A stretch of 64,000 nt of DNA from Streptomyces bacillaris (lineage in GTDB: Bacteria; Actinomycetota; Actinomycetes; Streptomycetales; Streptomycetaceae). Numbering within the stretch: the first letter of the stretch is position 1; each line of letters begins with the position of its first letter. Under the pieces are notes generated by a model, which searched no databases, was not told where the DNA came from, and saw only the letters and a program-made list of their open reading frames with translations. Positions 52,697 to 61,637 of the stretch are shown here, piece after piece. Where the stretch lies: assembly GCF_003268675.1 (NCBI RefSeq), contig NZ_CP029378.1, forward strand, positions 1,178,001-1,242,000, in the 5' to 3' direction. Position numbers and translations under genes: made by a program.

Positions 52697-53394
52697 GCGC
52701 CCAGCGTGGTACCGGCCAGGGCGCGCATCTCGCGGGCCAGGTGCGCCTGGTCGGTGCAGCCCGCCGCGCAGGCCGCCTCGGCGTACGGGAGGCCGGTGCG
52801 GATGAGGGCCAGGGCGCGCTGGAGGCGGAGGATCCGGGCCAGGGTCTTGGGCCCGTAGCCGAAGGCGGCCAGGGAGAGGCGGTGGAGCCGGCGGGCGCCG
52901 AGTCCGGTCTCCGCCGCTGTCGCGGCGACGCTCCCGCCCCGGCGCAGGGCCTCGGCGACGGCGACCGTACGCGGGTCGGGCGGCCCGGTCTCCGCGATCC
53001 GGTCCAGCGCGAACCGCTCCAGGGCCGCTGCGGGGTCGGCGGCCTCGTCGAGCCGCTCGGTGAGACGGCGTACGGCTGCCGCGGGCCAGAGGTCCGCCAG
53101 TTCGGCCCGGTGATCGCGCAGCTCGTGCGCCGGTACACCGAGGAGGACGGGCGCGGTGCCGGGGGCGAAGCGGATCGCGGCGCAGGAACCCCGGTCACGC
53201 GGGGCCACCTGGAAGGCGCGGGTGTCCGGTCCGGCGACCACGAGGCGTCCGCCGGTCCGGATCAGGTCCATGCAGCCGTCGGGCAGGACGGAGCGGGGCT
53301 CGCGCGGCGGGCGGTCGGGGGCGTCCCAGGTCCAGACAACGGCACCGGGCAGGCGGGAGGGCCGTTCCTGGTAGCACGGGCGTTCCTCGGACAT
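52612..53394 (-). CDS. AraC family transcriptional regulator
   Basis: 260 aa. The N-terminal sensor domain (RSVLPDGCMDLIRTGGRLVV) is of the kind that precedes many actinobacterial AraC regulators. C-terminal HTH_18 at about 145-240: GSVAATAAETGLGARRLHRL and PYAEAACAAGCTDQAHLARE. ATG 53394. The protein's last ~28 residues are encoded antisense to the VOC gene and go beyond the conserved AraC core (ending near LGAYF), so the overlap costs it little. Target probably the convergent VOC gene, but no operator is visible. Confidence 0.85.
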   Translation of the reverse strand: MSEERPCYQERPSRLPGAVVWTWDAPDRPPREPRSVLPDGCMDLIRTGGRLVVAGPDTRAFQVAPRDRGSCAAIRFAPGTAPVLLGVPAHELRDHRAELADLWPAAAVRRLTERLDEAADPAAALERFALDRIAETGPPDPRTVAVAEALRRGGSVAATAAETGLGARRLHRLSLAAFGYGPKTLARILRLQRALALIRTGLPYAEAACAAGCTDQAHLAREMRALAGTTLGAYFSPGDPVGVAGANSETPHPSGSSTTA

Positions 53395-53414
53395 GTCTCC
53401 ACGCTAGCGCGGGG

Positions 53415-54722
53415 TCAGAAGGGCGGCTGCGCGGAGTTGTCGCGGGGGTGCCCGGCGTCCTCGGCCGACTCTCCACGCTCGGTGCGCTCAGCACGCTCGG
53501 AGTGCTCGGCGCGTTCGGCCTGCTTGCCGTTCTCCCTGCCGCCCTTGCCGTCCTTGCCGTCCTTCGAGCCCTTCGGTTCCTTGGGTTCCTTCTCCCACTC
53601 CCAGGTCGACTGGAGCCGTGACTTGACGTCGTCCGGCGGCAGGAAGCGCGACCAGCGTTCCGGGAACTCCGAGGGCATGTACGCCGGTCCGTCGTCCTCG
53701 TCCTCCTCGTCGTCCGCCCCACCGTGCGCGGCCGGGCGGGTCCGGGCGACGAACTCGGCGGCCTGGGCGGCCCGGGCGCGCTCGGTGGCCTCGCGGGCGG
53801 CGGCGGTGGCGAGCGAGGGCCACACCCGGTCGATGGCCGCGTTGACCGCCGCCCCGACAAGGACGGCGAAGGCGGAGATACCGATCCAGAGCAGGACGGC
53901 GATCGGTGCCGCCAGGGAGCCGTAGATCGTGGGGCCTTCGACGGTGTTGGTGAGGTAGATCCGGAGCAGGAAGCTGCCCAGCACCCACATCCCGAGCGCC
54001 ACGAGCGCCCCGGGGACGTCCTCGATCCACGGCGAACGCACCGGAACGGAGACGTGGTAGAGCGTGGTGAGGAACGCGATCGTCAGCAGTATCACCACCG
54101 GCCAGTAGAGGACGGCGACGACCTCGGTGCCCCAGGGCACCAACTCCACCACCCGGTCCGGGCCGACGACGAGGAGCGGCAGCACCACCGCGCCCAGCAG
54201 CAGGGCGACGACGTACAGCAGGAAGGCGAGCAGCCGGGTCTTGACGATGCCCCGGTGGCCGTCGAGGCCGTACATGACGGTGATGGTGTCGATGAAGACG
54301 TTCACCGCGCGGGAGCCGGACCACAGGGCGATGGCGAAACCGATGGAGATGACGTCGGGCCGGGCTCCGGTGGTGACGTCGGCGAGCAGCGGTTTGGCGA
54401 ACTCGTTGACCCCGCGCTCGGAGAGCACGGCCTCCGAGGCGGAGAGGATGTTGCGCTCGATGGAGGCGACCGTCTCCGTGGTCGTCCACTCGTCGACGTA
54501 ACCGAGCAGCCCGATCAGACCGAGCAGCAGCGGGGGCAGGGAGAGCAGGGTGAAAAACGCCGCCTCGGCCGCGAGCCCCAGGATCCGGTACTCGATGCAC
54601 GAGTTGACGGTGTCCTTGAGCAACTGCCACGCCATCCGGCGCTTCGAGACGTTGCGGTAGAGCACTCTGGCCCGGTGGAGCCGGCCCGGTGGCCGCTCGG
54701 GTGTTTCATTTGCTGCCTGCAC
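53415..54722 (-). CDS. YihY/BrkB family inner-membrane protein
   Basis: 435 aa. Six membrane helices of the BrkB family (AAFFTLLSLPPLLLGLIGLL, LLAFLLYVVALLLGAVVLPL, VVAVLYWPVVILLTIAFLTT, LVALGMWVLGSFLLRIYLTN, APIAVLLWIGISAFAVLVGA). The C-terminal ~110 residues are a long charged tail with Glu/Asp clusters and Lys/Arg-rich repeats (KEPKEPKGSKDGKDGKGG, SERAERTERG), unusual for the family. The start is uncertain; I use GTG 54722. Function unknown, possibly transport. Divergent from the AidB-like gene across only 17 bp. Confidence 0.83.
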   Translation of the reverse strand: MQAANETPERPPGRLHRARVLYRNVSKRRMAWQLLKDTVNSCIEYRILGLAAEAAFFTLLSLPPLLLGLIGLLGYVDEWTTTETVASIERNILSASEAVLSERGVNEFAKPLLADVTTGARPDVISIGFAIALWSGSRAVNVFIDTITVMYGLDGHRGIVKTRLLAFLLYVVALLLGAVVLPLLVVGPDRVVELVPWGTEVVAVLYWPVVILLTIAFLTTLYHVSVPVRSPWIEDVPGALVALGMWVLGSFLLRIYLTNTVEGPTIYGSLAAPIAVLLWIGISAFAVLVGAAVNAAIDRVWPSLATAAAREATERARAAQAAEFVARTRPAAHGGADDEEDEDDGPAYMPSEFPERWSRFLPPDDVKSRLQSTWEWEKEPKEPKGSKDGKDGKGGRENGKQAERAEHSERAERTERGESAEDAGHPRDNSAQPPF

Positions 54723-54739
54723 CTCCTTACCGTATCGGC

Positions 54740-56377
54740 ATGGCAGCCACCACCCACACAGTGACCAATCAGGTTCCGCCGCTGGTCGGCTATGACGTCT
54801 TCGCCGCCGACCGGGCCCTCTCCGAGGCCGTCGAGCGGCACATCGAGCCGGGCGTCCTGCCCGTGGCACGGGAGGAACTCGGGGCGCTCGGACGGTCCGC
54901 GGGCTCCGCGCAGGCCCAGGAGTGGGGGGCGCAGGCGAACGAGCATCCGCCCGTTCTGCGCACCCATGACCGTTATGGAAACCGGATCGACGAAGTCGAG
55001 TTCCACCCGGCCTGGCACCGGCTCCTGGGCCACGCGGTCGCCGCCGGGCTGACCGACGCCTGGGGCCGTCCGGCCGGTCATGTCCGGCGCGCGGCCGGGT
55101 TCCTGGTCTGGACGCAGGCCGAGGCGGGGCACGGCTGCCCGCTCTCGATGACGCACGCGGCGGTGCCCGCGCTGCGGACCGACCCGGTACTGGCGGCCGA
55201 GTGGGAGCCCCGGCTGACCTCGTACGTCTACGAGGAGGGGCTGCGGCCCGCGTCGGAGAAGGCCGGGGTGCTCTTCGGGATGGGCATGACGGAGAAGCAG
55301 GGCGGCACCGACGTACGGTCCAACACGACCCGGGCGGAGCCGCTGGCCGGGGACGGGGAGTATCTGCTCACCGGGCACAAGTGGTTCTGTTCGGCGCCGA
55401 TGTCGGACGGGTTCCTGGTGCTGGCGCAGGCGCCGGGCGGGCTGAGCTGTTTCCTGGTGCCGCGCGTGCTGCCCGACGGTTCTCGGAACGCGTTCGCGAT
55501 CCAGCGGCTCAAGGACAAGCTGGGCAACAAGTCGAACGCCTCCAGCGAGGTGGAGTTCGACGGGATCTGGGCCCGCCGGGTCGGTGAGGAGGGGCGCGGG
55601 GTGCGCACCATCATCGAGATGGTGGCGGCCACCCGGCTGGACTGCGTGGTGGGTTCGGCGGCGCTGATGCGGCAGGCGGTGGCGCAGGCGATCCACCACG
55701 CCACCTACCGCAGCGCGTTCGGCGGGCTGCTGATCGAGAAGCCGCTGATGCGCAACGTGCTGGCCGATCTGGCGCTGGAGTCGGAGGCGGCGACCGTCCT
55801 GGCGATGCGGCTGGCCTCGGCGTACGACACGGACACCGAGGAAGAGCGGGCGTTCCTACGGATCGCGGTGCCCGCCGCCAAATACTGGGTGACGAAGCGC
55901 TGCACCCCGGTCGTCGGTGAGGCGCTGGAGTGCCTGGGCGGCAACGGGTACGTGGAGGAGTCCGGGATGCCCCGGCTGCTGCGCGAGGCGCCGCTCAACT
56001 CGATCTGGGAGGGCTCGGGGAACGTCCAGGCGCTGGACGTGCTGCGGGCGCTCCAGCGGGAGCCGCAGGCGCTGGACGCGTTCCTGCGGGAGGTCGGGAA
56101 GGCGCGCGGGGCCGATCACCGGCTGGACGCGGCGATCAAGGACCTGCTGACGGAGCTGGCGGACCTGGAGGGGATCGAGGCGCGGGCGCGGCGGCTGGTG
56201 GAGCGGATGGCGCTGGTGCTCCAGGGGTCGCTGCTGGTGCGGTGGGCGCCGCCGGAGGTCTCCGACGCCTTCTGCGCGTCGCGGCTGGGCGGGGACTGGG
56301 GCGCCGCGTTCGGGACGCTGCCGCACAGTCTGGATCTGGCCTCGGTTGTGGCCCGGGCCCGGCCGGTGGCCGATTAG
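54740..56377 (+). CDS. AidB-like acyl-CoA dehydrogenase family protein
   Basis: 545 aa. ACAD fold of the AidB branch: GMGMTEKQGGTDVRSNTTRA (FAD contact), KWFCSAPMSDGFLVLAQA, LECLGGNGYVEESGMPRLLR and SIWEGSGNVQALDVLRAL, all AidB hallmarks. It has the long C-terminal extension of AidB. E. coli AidB binds DNA and counters alkylation damage; the actinobacterial role is not settled. An AdaA-AlkA gene lies 18 kb upstream, which is of interest but too distant to claim an operon. ATG 54740. Confidence 0.88.
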   Translation: MAATTHTVTNQVPPLVGYDVFAADRALSEAVERHIEPGVLPVAREELGALGRSAGSAQAQEWGAQANEHPPVLRTHDRYGNRIDEVEFHPAWHRLLGHAVAAGLTDAWGRPAGHVRRAAGFLVWTQAEAGHGCPLSMTHAAVPALRTDPVLAAEWEPRLTSYVYEEGLRPASEKAGVLFGMGMTEKQGGTDVRSNTTRAEPLAGDGEYLLTGHKWFCSAPMSDGFLVLAQAPGGLSCFLVPRVLPDGSRNAFAIQRLKDKLGNKSNASSEVEFDGIWARRVGEEGRGVRTIIEMVAATRLDCVVGSAALMRQAVAQAIHHATYRSAFGGLLIEKPLMRNVLADLALESEAATVLAMRLASAYDTDTEEERAFLRIAVPAAKYWVTKRCTPVVGEALECLGGNGYVEESGMPRLLREAPLNSIWEGSGNVQALDVLRALQREPQALDAFLREVGKARGADHRLDAAIKDLLTELADLEGIEARARRLVERMALVLQGSLLVRWAPPEVSDAFCASRLGGDWGAAFGTLPHSLDLASVVARARPVAD

Positions 56378-56510
56378 GCGGTGAGCGACGGAGGGTGGTG
56401 CTGCGCCGACACGGCACCACCCTCCATGCTTGAACCGCGCCGCTCGCCGGGCACGGGCCCGGCGTACGGCACGCTGCCACTCTCGTACGTTCTGGTGGGG
56501 CATCGCCAGA

Positions 56511-56528
56511 GTTGCAAAGGGTTGCAAC
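56511..56528. promoter_or_regulatory. direct repeat/palindrome upstream of GAF regulator
   Basis: GTTGCAA at 56511-56517 and again at 56521-56527; the second copy is centred in the perfect palindrome GGTTGCAACC (56520-56529). 91 bp before the regulator's ATG; likely an autoregulatory operator. Confidence 0.4.
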
Positions 56529-56618
56529 CATTGTGTGGACTGCGCAGTGGTTCCGTCGGGGCAGCGGCAGGATGGGGCCGGAGAGCATGGAGTGCTGCGG
56601 GGGGAACGGGTGGGGGCG

Positions 56619-57911
56619 ATGAGTCAGACGGGTTCTGCCGGGGTGGTGCGGGTGATCGGCCAGGAGGCGGACCGCGCGGCCCGGCTGCTCCACCGGGCCA
56701 GGGAGGCCCGGCTGGCGGGCGAGCGGACCGCCGTCGCGCCACGGGCGGAGATCGACGCCTCCTGGAACCGGGTGGTGCGCAGCGGCATCGACCCCGGGCA
56801 GTCGCCGGAGAGCGAGCTGCTGCAGGCGGAGGAGATCGAGCACCGGCGGCACAGCACGGTGCTCGGCGAGGTGATGCCGGTGCTGCGGGCGGGGCTCGCC
56901 TCCATCGCGGACGCCGCACAGCAGATCATGGTGGTGACCGACGCGGAGGGCCGGGTGCTGTGGCGCCAGGGCAACAGCGCGGTGATGCACCGGGCCCATG
57001 ACATCTGCCTGGAGGAGGGGGCGGCCTGGGCGGAGGCGGCGACGGGGACGAACGCGATCGGTACGGCGCTGGCCGCCCGGGCGCCGATCCAGGTCCACTC
57101 GGCCGAGCACTTCATCCGGGCCCTGCACAACTGGACGTGTGCGGCGGCCCCGGTCCGTGATCCGCGCGACGGGCGACTGGTGGGGATCGTCGACATCAGC
57201 GGTCCGGCCACCACCTTCCACCCGGCGACCCTGGCCCTGGTGGACTCGGTGGCGCGGCTCGCGGAGGCCGAGATCCGCACCCGGCACCTGGGGGCGATCG
57301 AGCGGCTGCGGGCGGTGGCGGCGCCGATCCTGTGCCGACTGGAGGGCCGGGCGCTGGCGGTGGACTCACATGGGTGGCTGGCTGCGGTGACCGGGATGCC
57401 GCCGGTGGACCGGCTGCCGCTGCCGAAGTCGCTGCGGCCGGGCCGGGTGTGGCTGCCCTCGCTCGGCATGTGCCGGGTGGAGCCGCTGCCGGGGGGCTGG
57501 CTGGTGCAGGTGGCGGACGGTGCGGCGGAGGGGGCGCCGCGGCGGGTGGTGCTGGACCTGAGCCGGCCGCGGGCGCTGGCCGTGCATCTGGTGGGGCCGC
57601 TGGGGACCTCGACGCAGCGGCTCTCGCCGCGCCACGCGGAGCTGCTGTACGCGCTGGCGGTGCACCGGGAGGGGCGTACGGCCTCCGAGCTGGCGCAGGA
57701 CATCTTCGGGGACGGGACCCGGACGGTGACGGTACGGGCCGAGGTCTCCCGGCTCCGGCGCCATCTGGCGGAGGTGCTGGCCCACCGCCCGTACCGCTTC
57801 GGGGACGGGGTGGAGGTGGAGGTGGTCCACCCGGAGCACCCGGCCGACCTGTTACCGCGCTCGAAGGCGCCGGTGGTGACGGGGGCGCGGCGGGGGGCGG
57901 CACCGTGCTGA
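56619..57911 (+). CDS. GAF-domain transcriptional regulator (acetoin-regulator-like)
   Basis: 430 aa. N-terminal AcoR-like region (RAEIDASWNRVVRSGIDPGQ), then a GAF sensor (about 90-240; NAIGTALAARAPIQVHSAEH, HNWTCAAAPVRDPRDGRLVG). There is no AAA+ sigma-54 module. Instead the C-terminus (about 320-395) is a winged helix that looks like a Trans_reg_C output domain (LSPRHAELLYALAVHREGRT; AEVSRLRRHLAEVLAHRPYR). Family members often control aldehyde or alcohol dehydrogenase genes; none is adjacent. ATG 56619 behind a GGGGG run. Operator candidate at 56511-56529. Confidence 0.78.
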   Translation: MSQTGSAGVVRVIGQEADRAARLLHRAREARLAGERTAVAPRAEIDASWNRVVRSGIDPGQSPESELLQAEEIEHRRHSTVLGEVMPVLRAGLASIADAAQQIMVVTDAEGRVLWRQGNSAVMHRAHDICLEEGAAWAEAATGTNAIGTALAARAPIQVHSAEHFIRALHNWTCAAAPVRDPRDGRLVGIVDISGPATTFHPATLALVDSVARLAEAEIRTRHLGAIERLRAVAAPILCRLEGRALAVDSHGWLAAVTGMPPVDRLPLPKSLRPGRVWLPSLGMCRVEPLPGGWLVQVADGAAEGAPRRVVLDLSRPRALAVHLVGPLGTSTQRLSPRHAELLYALAVHREGRTASELAQDIFGDGTRTVTVRAEVSRLRRHLAEVLAHRPYRFGDGVEVEVVHPEHPADLLPRSKAPVVTGARRGAAPC

Positions 57912-58031
57912 CCGGGGGTGCACCGGTTCGGGGCCGGGGCTCCCGCTCGACCGGCGGCTCTCGGTCCTGACCAGGGGCGGCGGGCGGGGGCGCTGTGCGC
58001 GTGAGGGTGGCGGCATGGTTTTCTGGCCGCC

Positions 58032-58640
58032 ATGAGCAACCCCACGCAGCCCCCCGCATCCGACATCGAGACCACCACCGAGGTCACCGTCTGGTCGCTG
58101 GAGCAGACCTCGCCCGCCGATCTGCGGCCCGCCGCCGTCCCGGAGGGTGATCTGCGGATCGTCCGGTCCGAGGTGCCGCTGCCGGAGTTCAACCGGTTCC
58201 TCTACACCGCCGTGGGCGGTGACATCCGGTGGACCGACCGGCTGGGGATGACGTACGAGCAGTGGCGCGAGGAGCTGGAGCGGCCCGGGGCCGAGACCTG
58301 GGTGGCGTACGCGAACGGGACTCCGGCCGGGTACGTCCAGCTGGACCCGCAGGACGACGGTGCGGTCGAGATCCTGTATTTCGGGCTGATCCCGGCCTTC
58401 CGGGGGCGGCGGATCGGCGGTCACCTCCTCTCGTACGGGGTGGCACGCGCCTGGGACCTGGCGGAGCGGTGGCCGGACCGGCCGGCGACGAAGCGGGTCT
58501 GGCTGCACACCTGCTCGAAGGACGGCCCGTACGCGATGGACAACTATCTGCGCCGGGGCTTCCGGCTCTTCGACACGAAGACCGAGGTGGAGCCGGATGT
58601 GGCGACCCCCGGGCCGTGGCCGGGAGCGTACGGCGCCTGA
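58032..58640 (+). CDS. GNAT family N-acetyltransferase
   Basis: 202 aa. Acetyl-CoA-binding motif A is visible as EILYFGLIPAFRGRRIGGHL with the R-x-x-x-G/A pattern. VWLHTCSKDGPYAMDNYLRR and GFRLFDTKTEVE complete the fold. ATG 58032. The acceptor substrate is unknown. It stands alone, with a terminator after it. Confidence 0.83.
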   Translation: MSNPTQPPASDIETTTEVTVWSLEQTSPADLRPAAVPEGDLRIVRSEVPLPEFNRFLYTAVGGDIRWTDRLGMTYEQWREELERPGAETWVAYANGTPAGYVQLDPQDDGAVEILYFGLIPAFRGRRIGGHLLSYGVARAWDLAERWPDRPATKRVWLHTCSKDGPYAMDNYLRRGFRLFDTKTEVEPDVATPGPWPGAYGA

Positions 58641-58649
58641 TCCCGCCGC

Positions 58650-58690
58650 GGAGCCGCTGCCGGGGCCGTCACGGGGCCGTCAGCGGCTCC
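58650..58690 (+). terminator. terminator after GNAT gene
   Basis: Perfect 10-bp inverted repeat (58650-58659 with 58681-58690), 21-nt loop. It separates GNAT from the sulfur operon. Confidence 0.55.
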
Positions 58691-58826
58691 ACCCGGGGGC
58701 AATTTGTCCCCATTGCCGCCGACGTGACACGTGACCTGCGCCATACCATCTCACTCTGCGGGACCATGCCGTCCACATCGTGGATAGTGGTGGACTGGCC
58801 CGAGATCCGCGTGACACGCTTCCGTC

Positions 58827-58910
58827 ATGTCCGGAACTGGAATTGCCTTGGTGAGTCGACGCCACGTCGACCTCTGCCGCATGTCCAGCGCCATCTGTCC
58901 GGCGGGCTGA
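58827..58910 (+). CDS. putative cysteine-responsive leader peptide of the sulfate-reduction operon
   Basis: 27 aa beginning MSGTGIALVSRRHVDLC and ending SSAICPAG, stop at 58908-58910. It has two Cys codons (17 and 24), and the RRHVDLCR segment is typical of short leader peptides placed before sulfur-metabolism genes in Streptomyces. It ends 117 bp before the sulfite reductase start. Ribosome stalling at Cys codons would couple cysteine supply to expression of the downstream genes. The ribosome site before it is poor (CGCTTCC), which is common for these peptides. Confidence 0.75.
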   Translation: MSGTGIALVSRRHVDLCRMSSAICPAG

Positions 58911-59027
58911 GAGTCCCAGCACCGCCGCACTCCTCTTACCTCTGACACTGCCCCGCGCACCGCCGCGCCTCCGCGCGAGTGTGCCGCTCAGAGCCGCCCT
59001 CCTGCAGTCCCGAAGGACGTACCCGTC

Positions 59028-60725
59028 ATGGCCGCTACCCCGGAACAGCCTGCGACAACCACGCCCCGCCGCAAGGCCGGACGCCACCGTGGCGAGGGTC
59101 AGTGGGCCGTGGGCCACCACACCCCCCTCAACGGGAACGAGCAGTTCAAGAAGGACGACGACGGTCTCAACGTACGGACACGTATTGAGACGATCTACTC
59201 CAAGCGCGGCTTCGACTCCATCGACCCCAACGACCTGCGCGGACGGATGCGTTGGTGGGGGCTCTACACCCAGCGCAAGCCCGGCATCGACGGCGGCAAG
59301 ACGGCGGTTCTGGAGCCGGAGGAGCTGGACGACAAGTACTTCATGCTGCGCGTGCGCATCGACGGCGGCCGGCTGACCACCCAGCAGCTGCGGGTGATCG
59401 GGGAGATCTCGCAGGAGTTCGCGCGCGGCACCGCCGACCTCACCGACCGGCAGAACGTGCAGTACCACTGGATCCGGATCGAGGACGTGCCGGAGATCTG
59501 GCGGCGCCTCGAGGAGGTCGGCCTCTCCACCACCGAGGCCTGCGGTGACACGCCCCGCGTGATCCTCGGCTCGCCGGTCGCGGGCATCGCGGAGAACGAG
59601 ATCATCGACGGCACCCCCGCCATCGAGGAGATCCAGCGCCGGTTCATCGGCAACCCCGACTTCTCCAACCTGCCCCGCAAGTTCAAGTCGGCGGTCTCCG
59701 GCTCCCCGCACCTGGACGTGGCGCACGAGATCAACGACATCGCCTTCGTCGGCGTGAACCACCCCGAGCACGGCCCCGGCTTCGACCTCTGGGTCGGCGG
59801 CGGCCTCTCCACCAACCCCAAGCTCGGCGTGCGGCTCGGCGCCTGGGTGCCGCTGGACGAGGTGCCCGACGTGTACGGCGGGGTCATCGGGATCTTCCGC
59901 GACTACGGCTACCGGCGGCTGCGCACCCGCGCCCGGCTGAAGTTCCTGGTCGCGGACTGGGGCGCGGAGAAGTTCCGCCAGGTCCTGGAGGACGAGTACC
60001 TCAAGCGGAAGCTGGTCGACGGCCCGGCGCCCGAGCAGCCCGCCCAGACCTGGCGCGACCACCTGGGCGTGCACCGGCAGAAGGACGGCCGCTTCTACGT
60101 CGGCTTCGCCGCGCGGGTGGGCCGGGTCGACGGCACCACGCTCACCAAGATCGCCGAGGTGGCCGAGGGGCACGGCTCCGGACGGGTGCGGACCACCGCC
60201 GAGCAGAAGATGATCGTGCTGGACGTGGCCGAGGACCAGGTGGACTCCCTGGTCTCCGCGCTGGAGGCGCTCGACCTCAAGGTCACGCCGTCGGCGTTCC
60301 GGCGCGGCACGATGGCCTGCACCGGCATCGAGTTCTGCAAGCTGGCGATCGTCGAGACGAAGGCGCGGGGCGCCTCGCTCATCGACGAACTGGAGCGCCG
60401 CATCCCGGAGTTCGACGAGCCGATCACCATCAACATCAATGGCTGCCCGAACGCCTGCGCCCGGATCCAGGTCGCGGACATCGGTCTCAAGGGCCAGTTG
60501 ATGCTGGACGGCGAGGGCAACCAGGTGGAGGGCTACCAGGTGCACCTGGGCGGGGCGCTCGGTCTGGACGCCGGATTCGGCCGCAAGGTCCGCGGTCTGA
60601 AGGTCACGTCGGCCGAACTGCCGGACTACGTCGAGCGGGTGCTCGGCAAGTTCCAGGAGGAGCGCGAGGAGGGCGAGCGCTTCGCCACCTGGGCGGCGCG
60701 CGCCAGTGCGGAGTCGCTGTCATGA
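59028..60725 (+). CDS. ferredoxin-dependent nitrite/sulfite reductase, assimilatory
   Basis: 565 aa siroheme/[4Fe-4S] enzyme that reduces sulfite to sulfide with six electrons. Cluster ligands are Cys431 and Cys437 (CTGIEFC) and Cys473 and Cys477 (NGCPNACAR). Substrate-binding basic residues lie in LTDRQNVQYHWIR. Two ferrodoxin-like half-domains flank each siroheme domain. ATG 59028 with AAGGA upstream. First structural gene after the Cys leader. The stop overlaps the next ATG (ATGA), so the genes are coupled. Confidence 0.92.
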   Translation: MAATPEQPATTTPRRKAGRHRGEGQWAVGHHTPLNGNEQFKKDDDGLNVRTRIETIYSKRGFDSIDPNDLRGRMRWWGLYTQRKPGIDGGKTAVLEPEELDDKYFMLRVRIDGGRLTTQQLRVIGEISQEFARGTADLTDRQNVQYHWIRIEDVPEIWRRLEEVGLSTTEACGDTPRVILGSPVAGIAENEIIDGTPAIEEIQRRFIGNPDFSNLPRKFKSAVSGSPHLDVAHEINDIAFVGVNHPEHGPGFDLWVGGGLSTNPKLGVRLGAWVPLDEVPDVYGGVIGIFRDYGYRRLRTRARLKFLVADWGAEKFRQVLEDEYLKRKLVDGPAPEQPAQTWRDHLGVHRQKDGRFYVGFAARVGRVDGTTLTKIAEVAEGHGSGRVRTTAEQKMIVLDVAEDQVDSLVSALEALDLKVTPSAFRRGTMACTGIEFCKLAIVETKARGASLIDELERRIPEFDEPITININGCPNACARIQVADIGLKGQLMLDGEGNQVEGYQVHLGGALGLDAGFGRKVRGLKVTSAELPDYVERVLGKFQEEREEGERFATWAARASAESLS

Positions 60726-60901
60726 GCGAGCGAGCCGCCCCGTTCCACTGCCCGTACTGCGGTGACGAGGACCTGCGCCCCAACGAGACCGGCCACGGGG
60801 CCTGGGAATGTGCCTCTTGCAACCGTGCGTTCCAGCTGAAGTTCCTGGGCCTGCTGGCCCGGGGCGTCCAGCGCAACGACGGTGAAGGGGAACGGATATG
60901 A
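60722..60901 (+). CDS. small zinc-ribbon-like protein of the sulfate-reduction operon
   Basis: 59 aa. Two CxxC pairs (FHCPYCGDEDL and WECASCNRAFQL) form a rubredoxin-like zinc ribbon; the remainder is a short basic/hydrophobic tail. Both borders overlap the neighbouring genes by 4 bp (ATGA), so it is clearly translated within the operon. Function unknown; it might bind zinc or assist sulfide or Fe-S handling with sulfite reductase or CysH. Confidence 0.85.
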   Translation: MSERAAPFHCPYCGDEDLRPNETGHGAWECASCNRAFQLKFLGLLARGVQRNDGEGERI

Positions 60902-61614
60902 CGGGCACTCTGATCAGCGGCGAGCTGACGGACGAGGAACTCCGGGAGCTGGCCGAGCGGGCGGGCCGGGAGCTGGAGGACGCCTCCGCCACCGAGATCC
61001 TGCAGTGGGCCACCGACACCTTCGGGCCGCGCTTCTGCGTCACCTCCTCCATGGAGGACGCCGTGGTCGCGCATCTGGCCTCGCGGGTGCTGCCGGGCGT
61101 GGACGTGGTCTTCCTGGACACCGGCTACCACTTCCCGGAGACCATCGGGACCCGGGACGCGGTGGACGCGGTGATGGACGTCAACGTCATCACGATCACC
61201 CCGCGCCAGAGCGTGGCCGAGCAGGACGCGGAGTACGGCGCGAAGCTGCACGACCGCGACCCCGACCTGTGCTGCGCGCTGCGCAAGGTCAAGCCGTTGG
61301 AGGACGGCCTGACCGCGTACGCCGCCTGGGCGACGGGGCTGCGCCGTGACGAGTCCCCCACCCGGGCCAGCACCCCGGTCGTGGGCTGGGACGCCAAGCG
61401 CCGCAAGGTGAAGGTCTCCCCCATCGCCCGCTGGACCCAGGACGACGTGGACGCGTACGTCCTGGAGCACGGGGTGCTCACCAACCCGCTGCTGATGGAC
61501 GGTTACGCCTCCGTCGGCTGCGCGCCCTGCACCCGCCGGGTGCTGGAGGGCGAGGACGCACGGGCCGGCCGCTGGGCCGGCCGGGGCAAGACCGAATGCG
61601 GGCTGCACGGCTGA
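60898..61614 (+). CDS. cysH: adenylylsulfate (APS) reductase, [4Fe-4S] type
   Basis: 238 aa. It reduces APS (or PAPS) to sulfite using thioredoxin. It has the CysH PAPS-reductase fold with SSMEDAVVAHL and the bacterial-type cluster ligands: Cys125-Cys126 (CCALRK) and Cys208, Cys211 (GCAPC). The catalytic Cys234 is in KTECGLHG. The cluster cysteines mark it as the APS-using type. ATG 60898 overlaps the small zinc-ribbon gene. Confidence 0.93.
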   Translation: MTGTLISGELTDEELRELAERAGRELEDASATEILQWATDTFGPRFCVTSSMEDAVVAHLASRVLPGVDVVFLDTGYHFPETIGTRDAVDAVMDVNVITITPRQSVAEQDAEYGAKLHDRDPDLCCALRKVKPLEDGLTAYAAWATGLRRDESPTRASTPVVGWDAKRRKVKVSPIARWTQDDVDAYVLEHGVLTNPLLMDGYASVGCAPCTRRVLEGEDARAGRWAGRGKTECGLHG

Positions 61615-61637
61615 TGACGACTGATCAGGAGAGTTCG

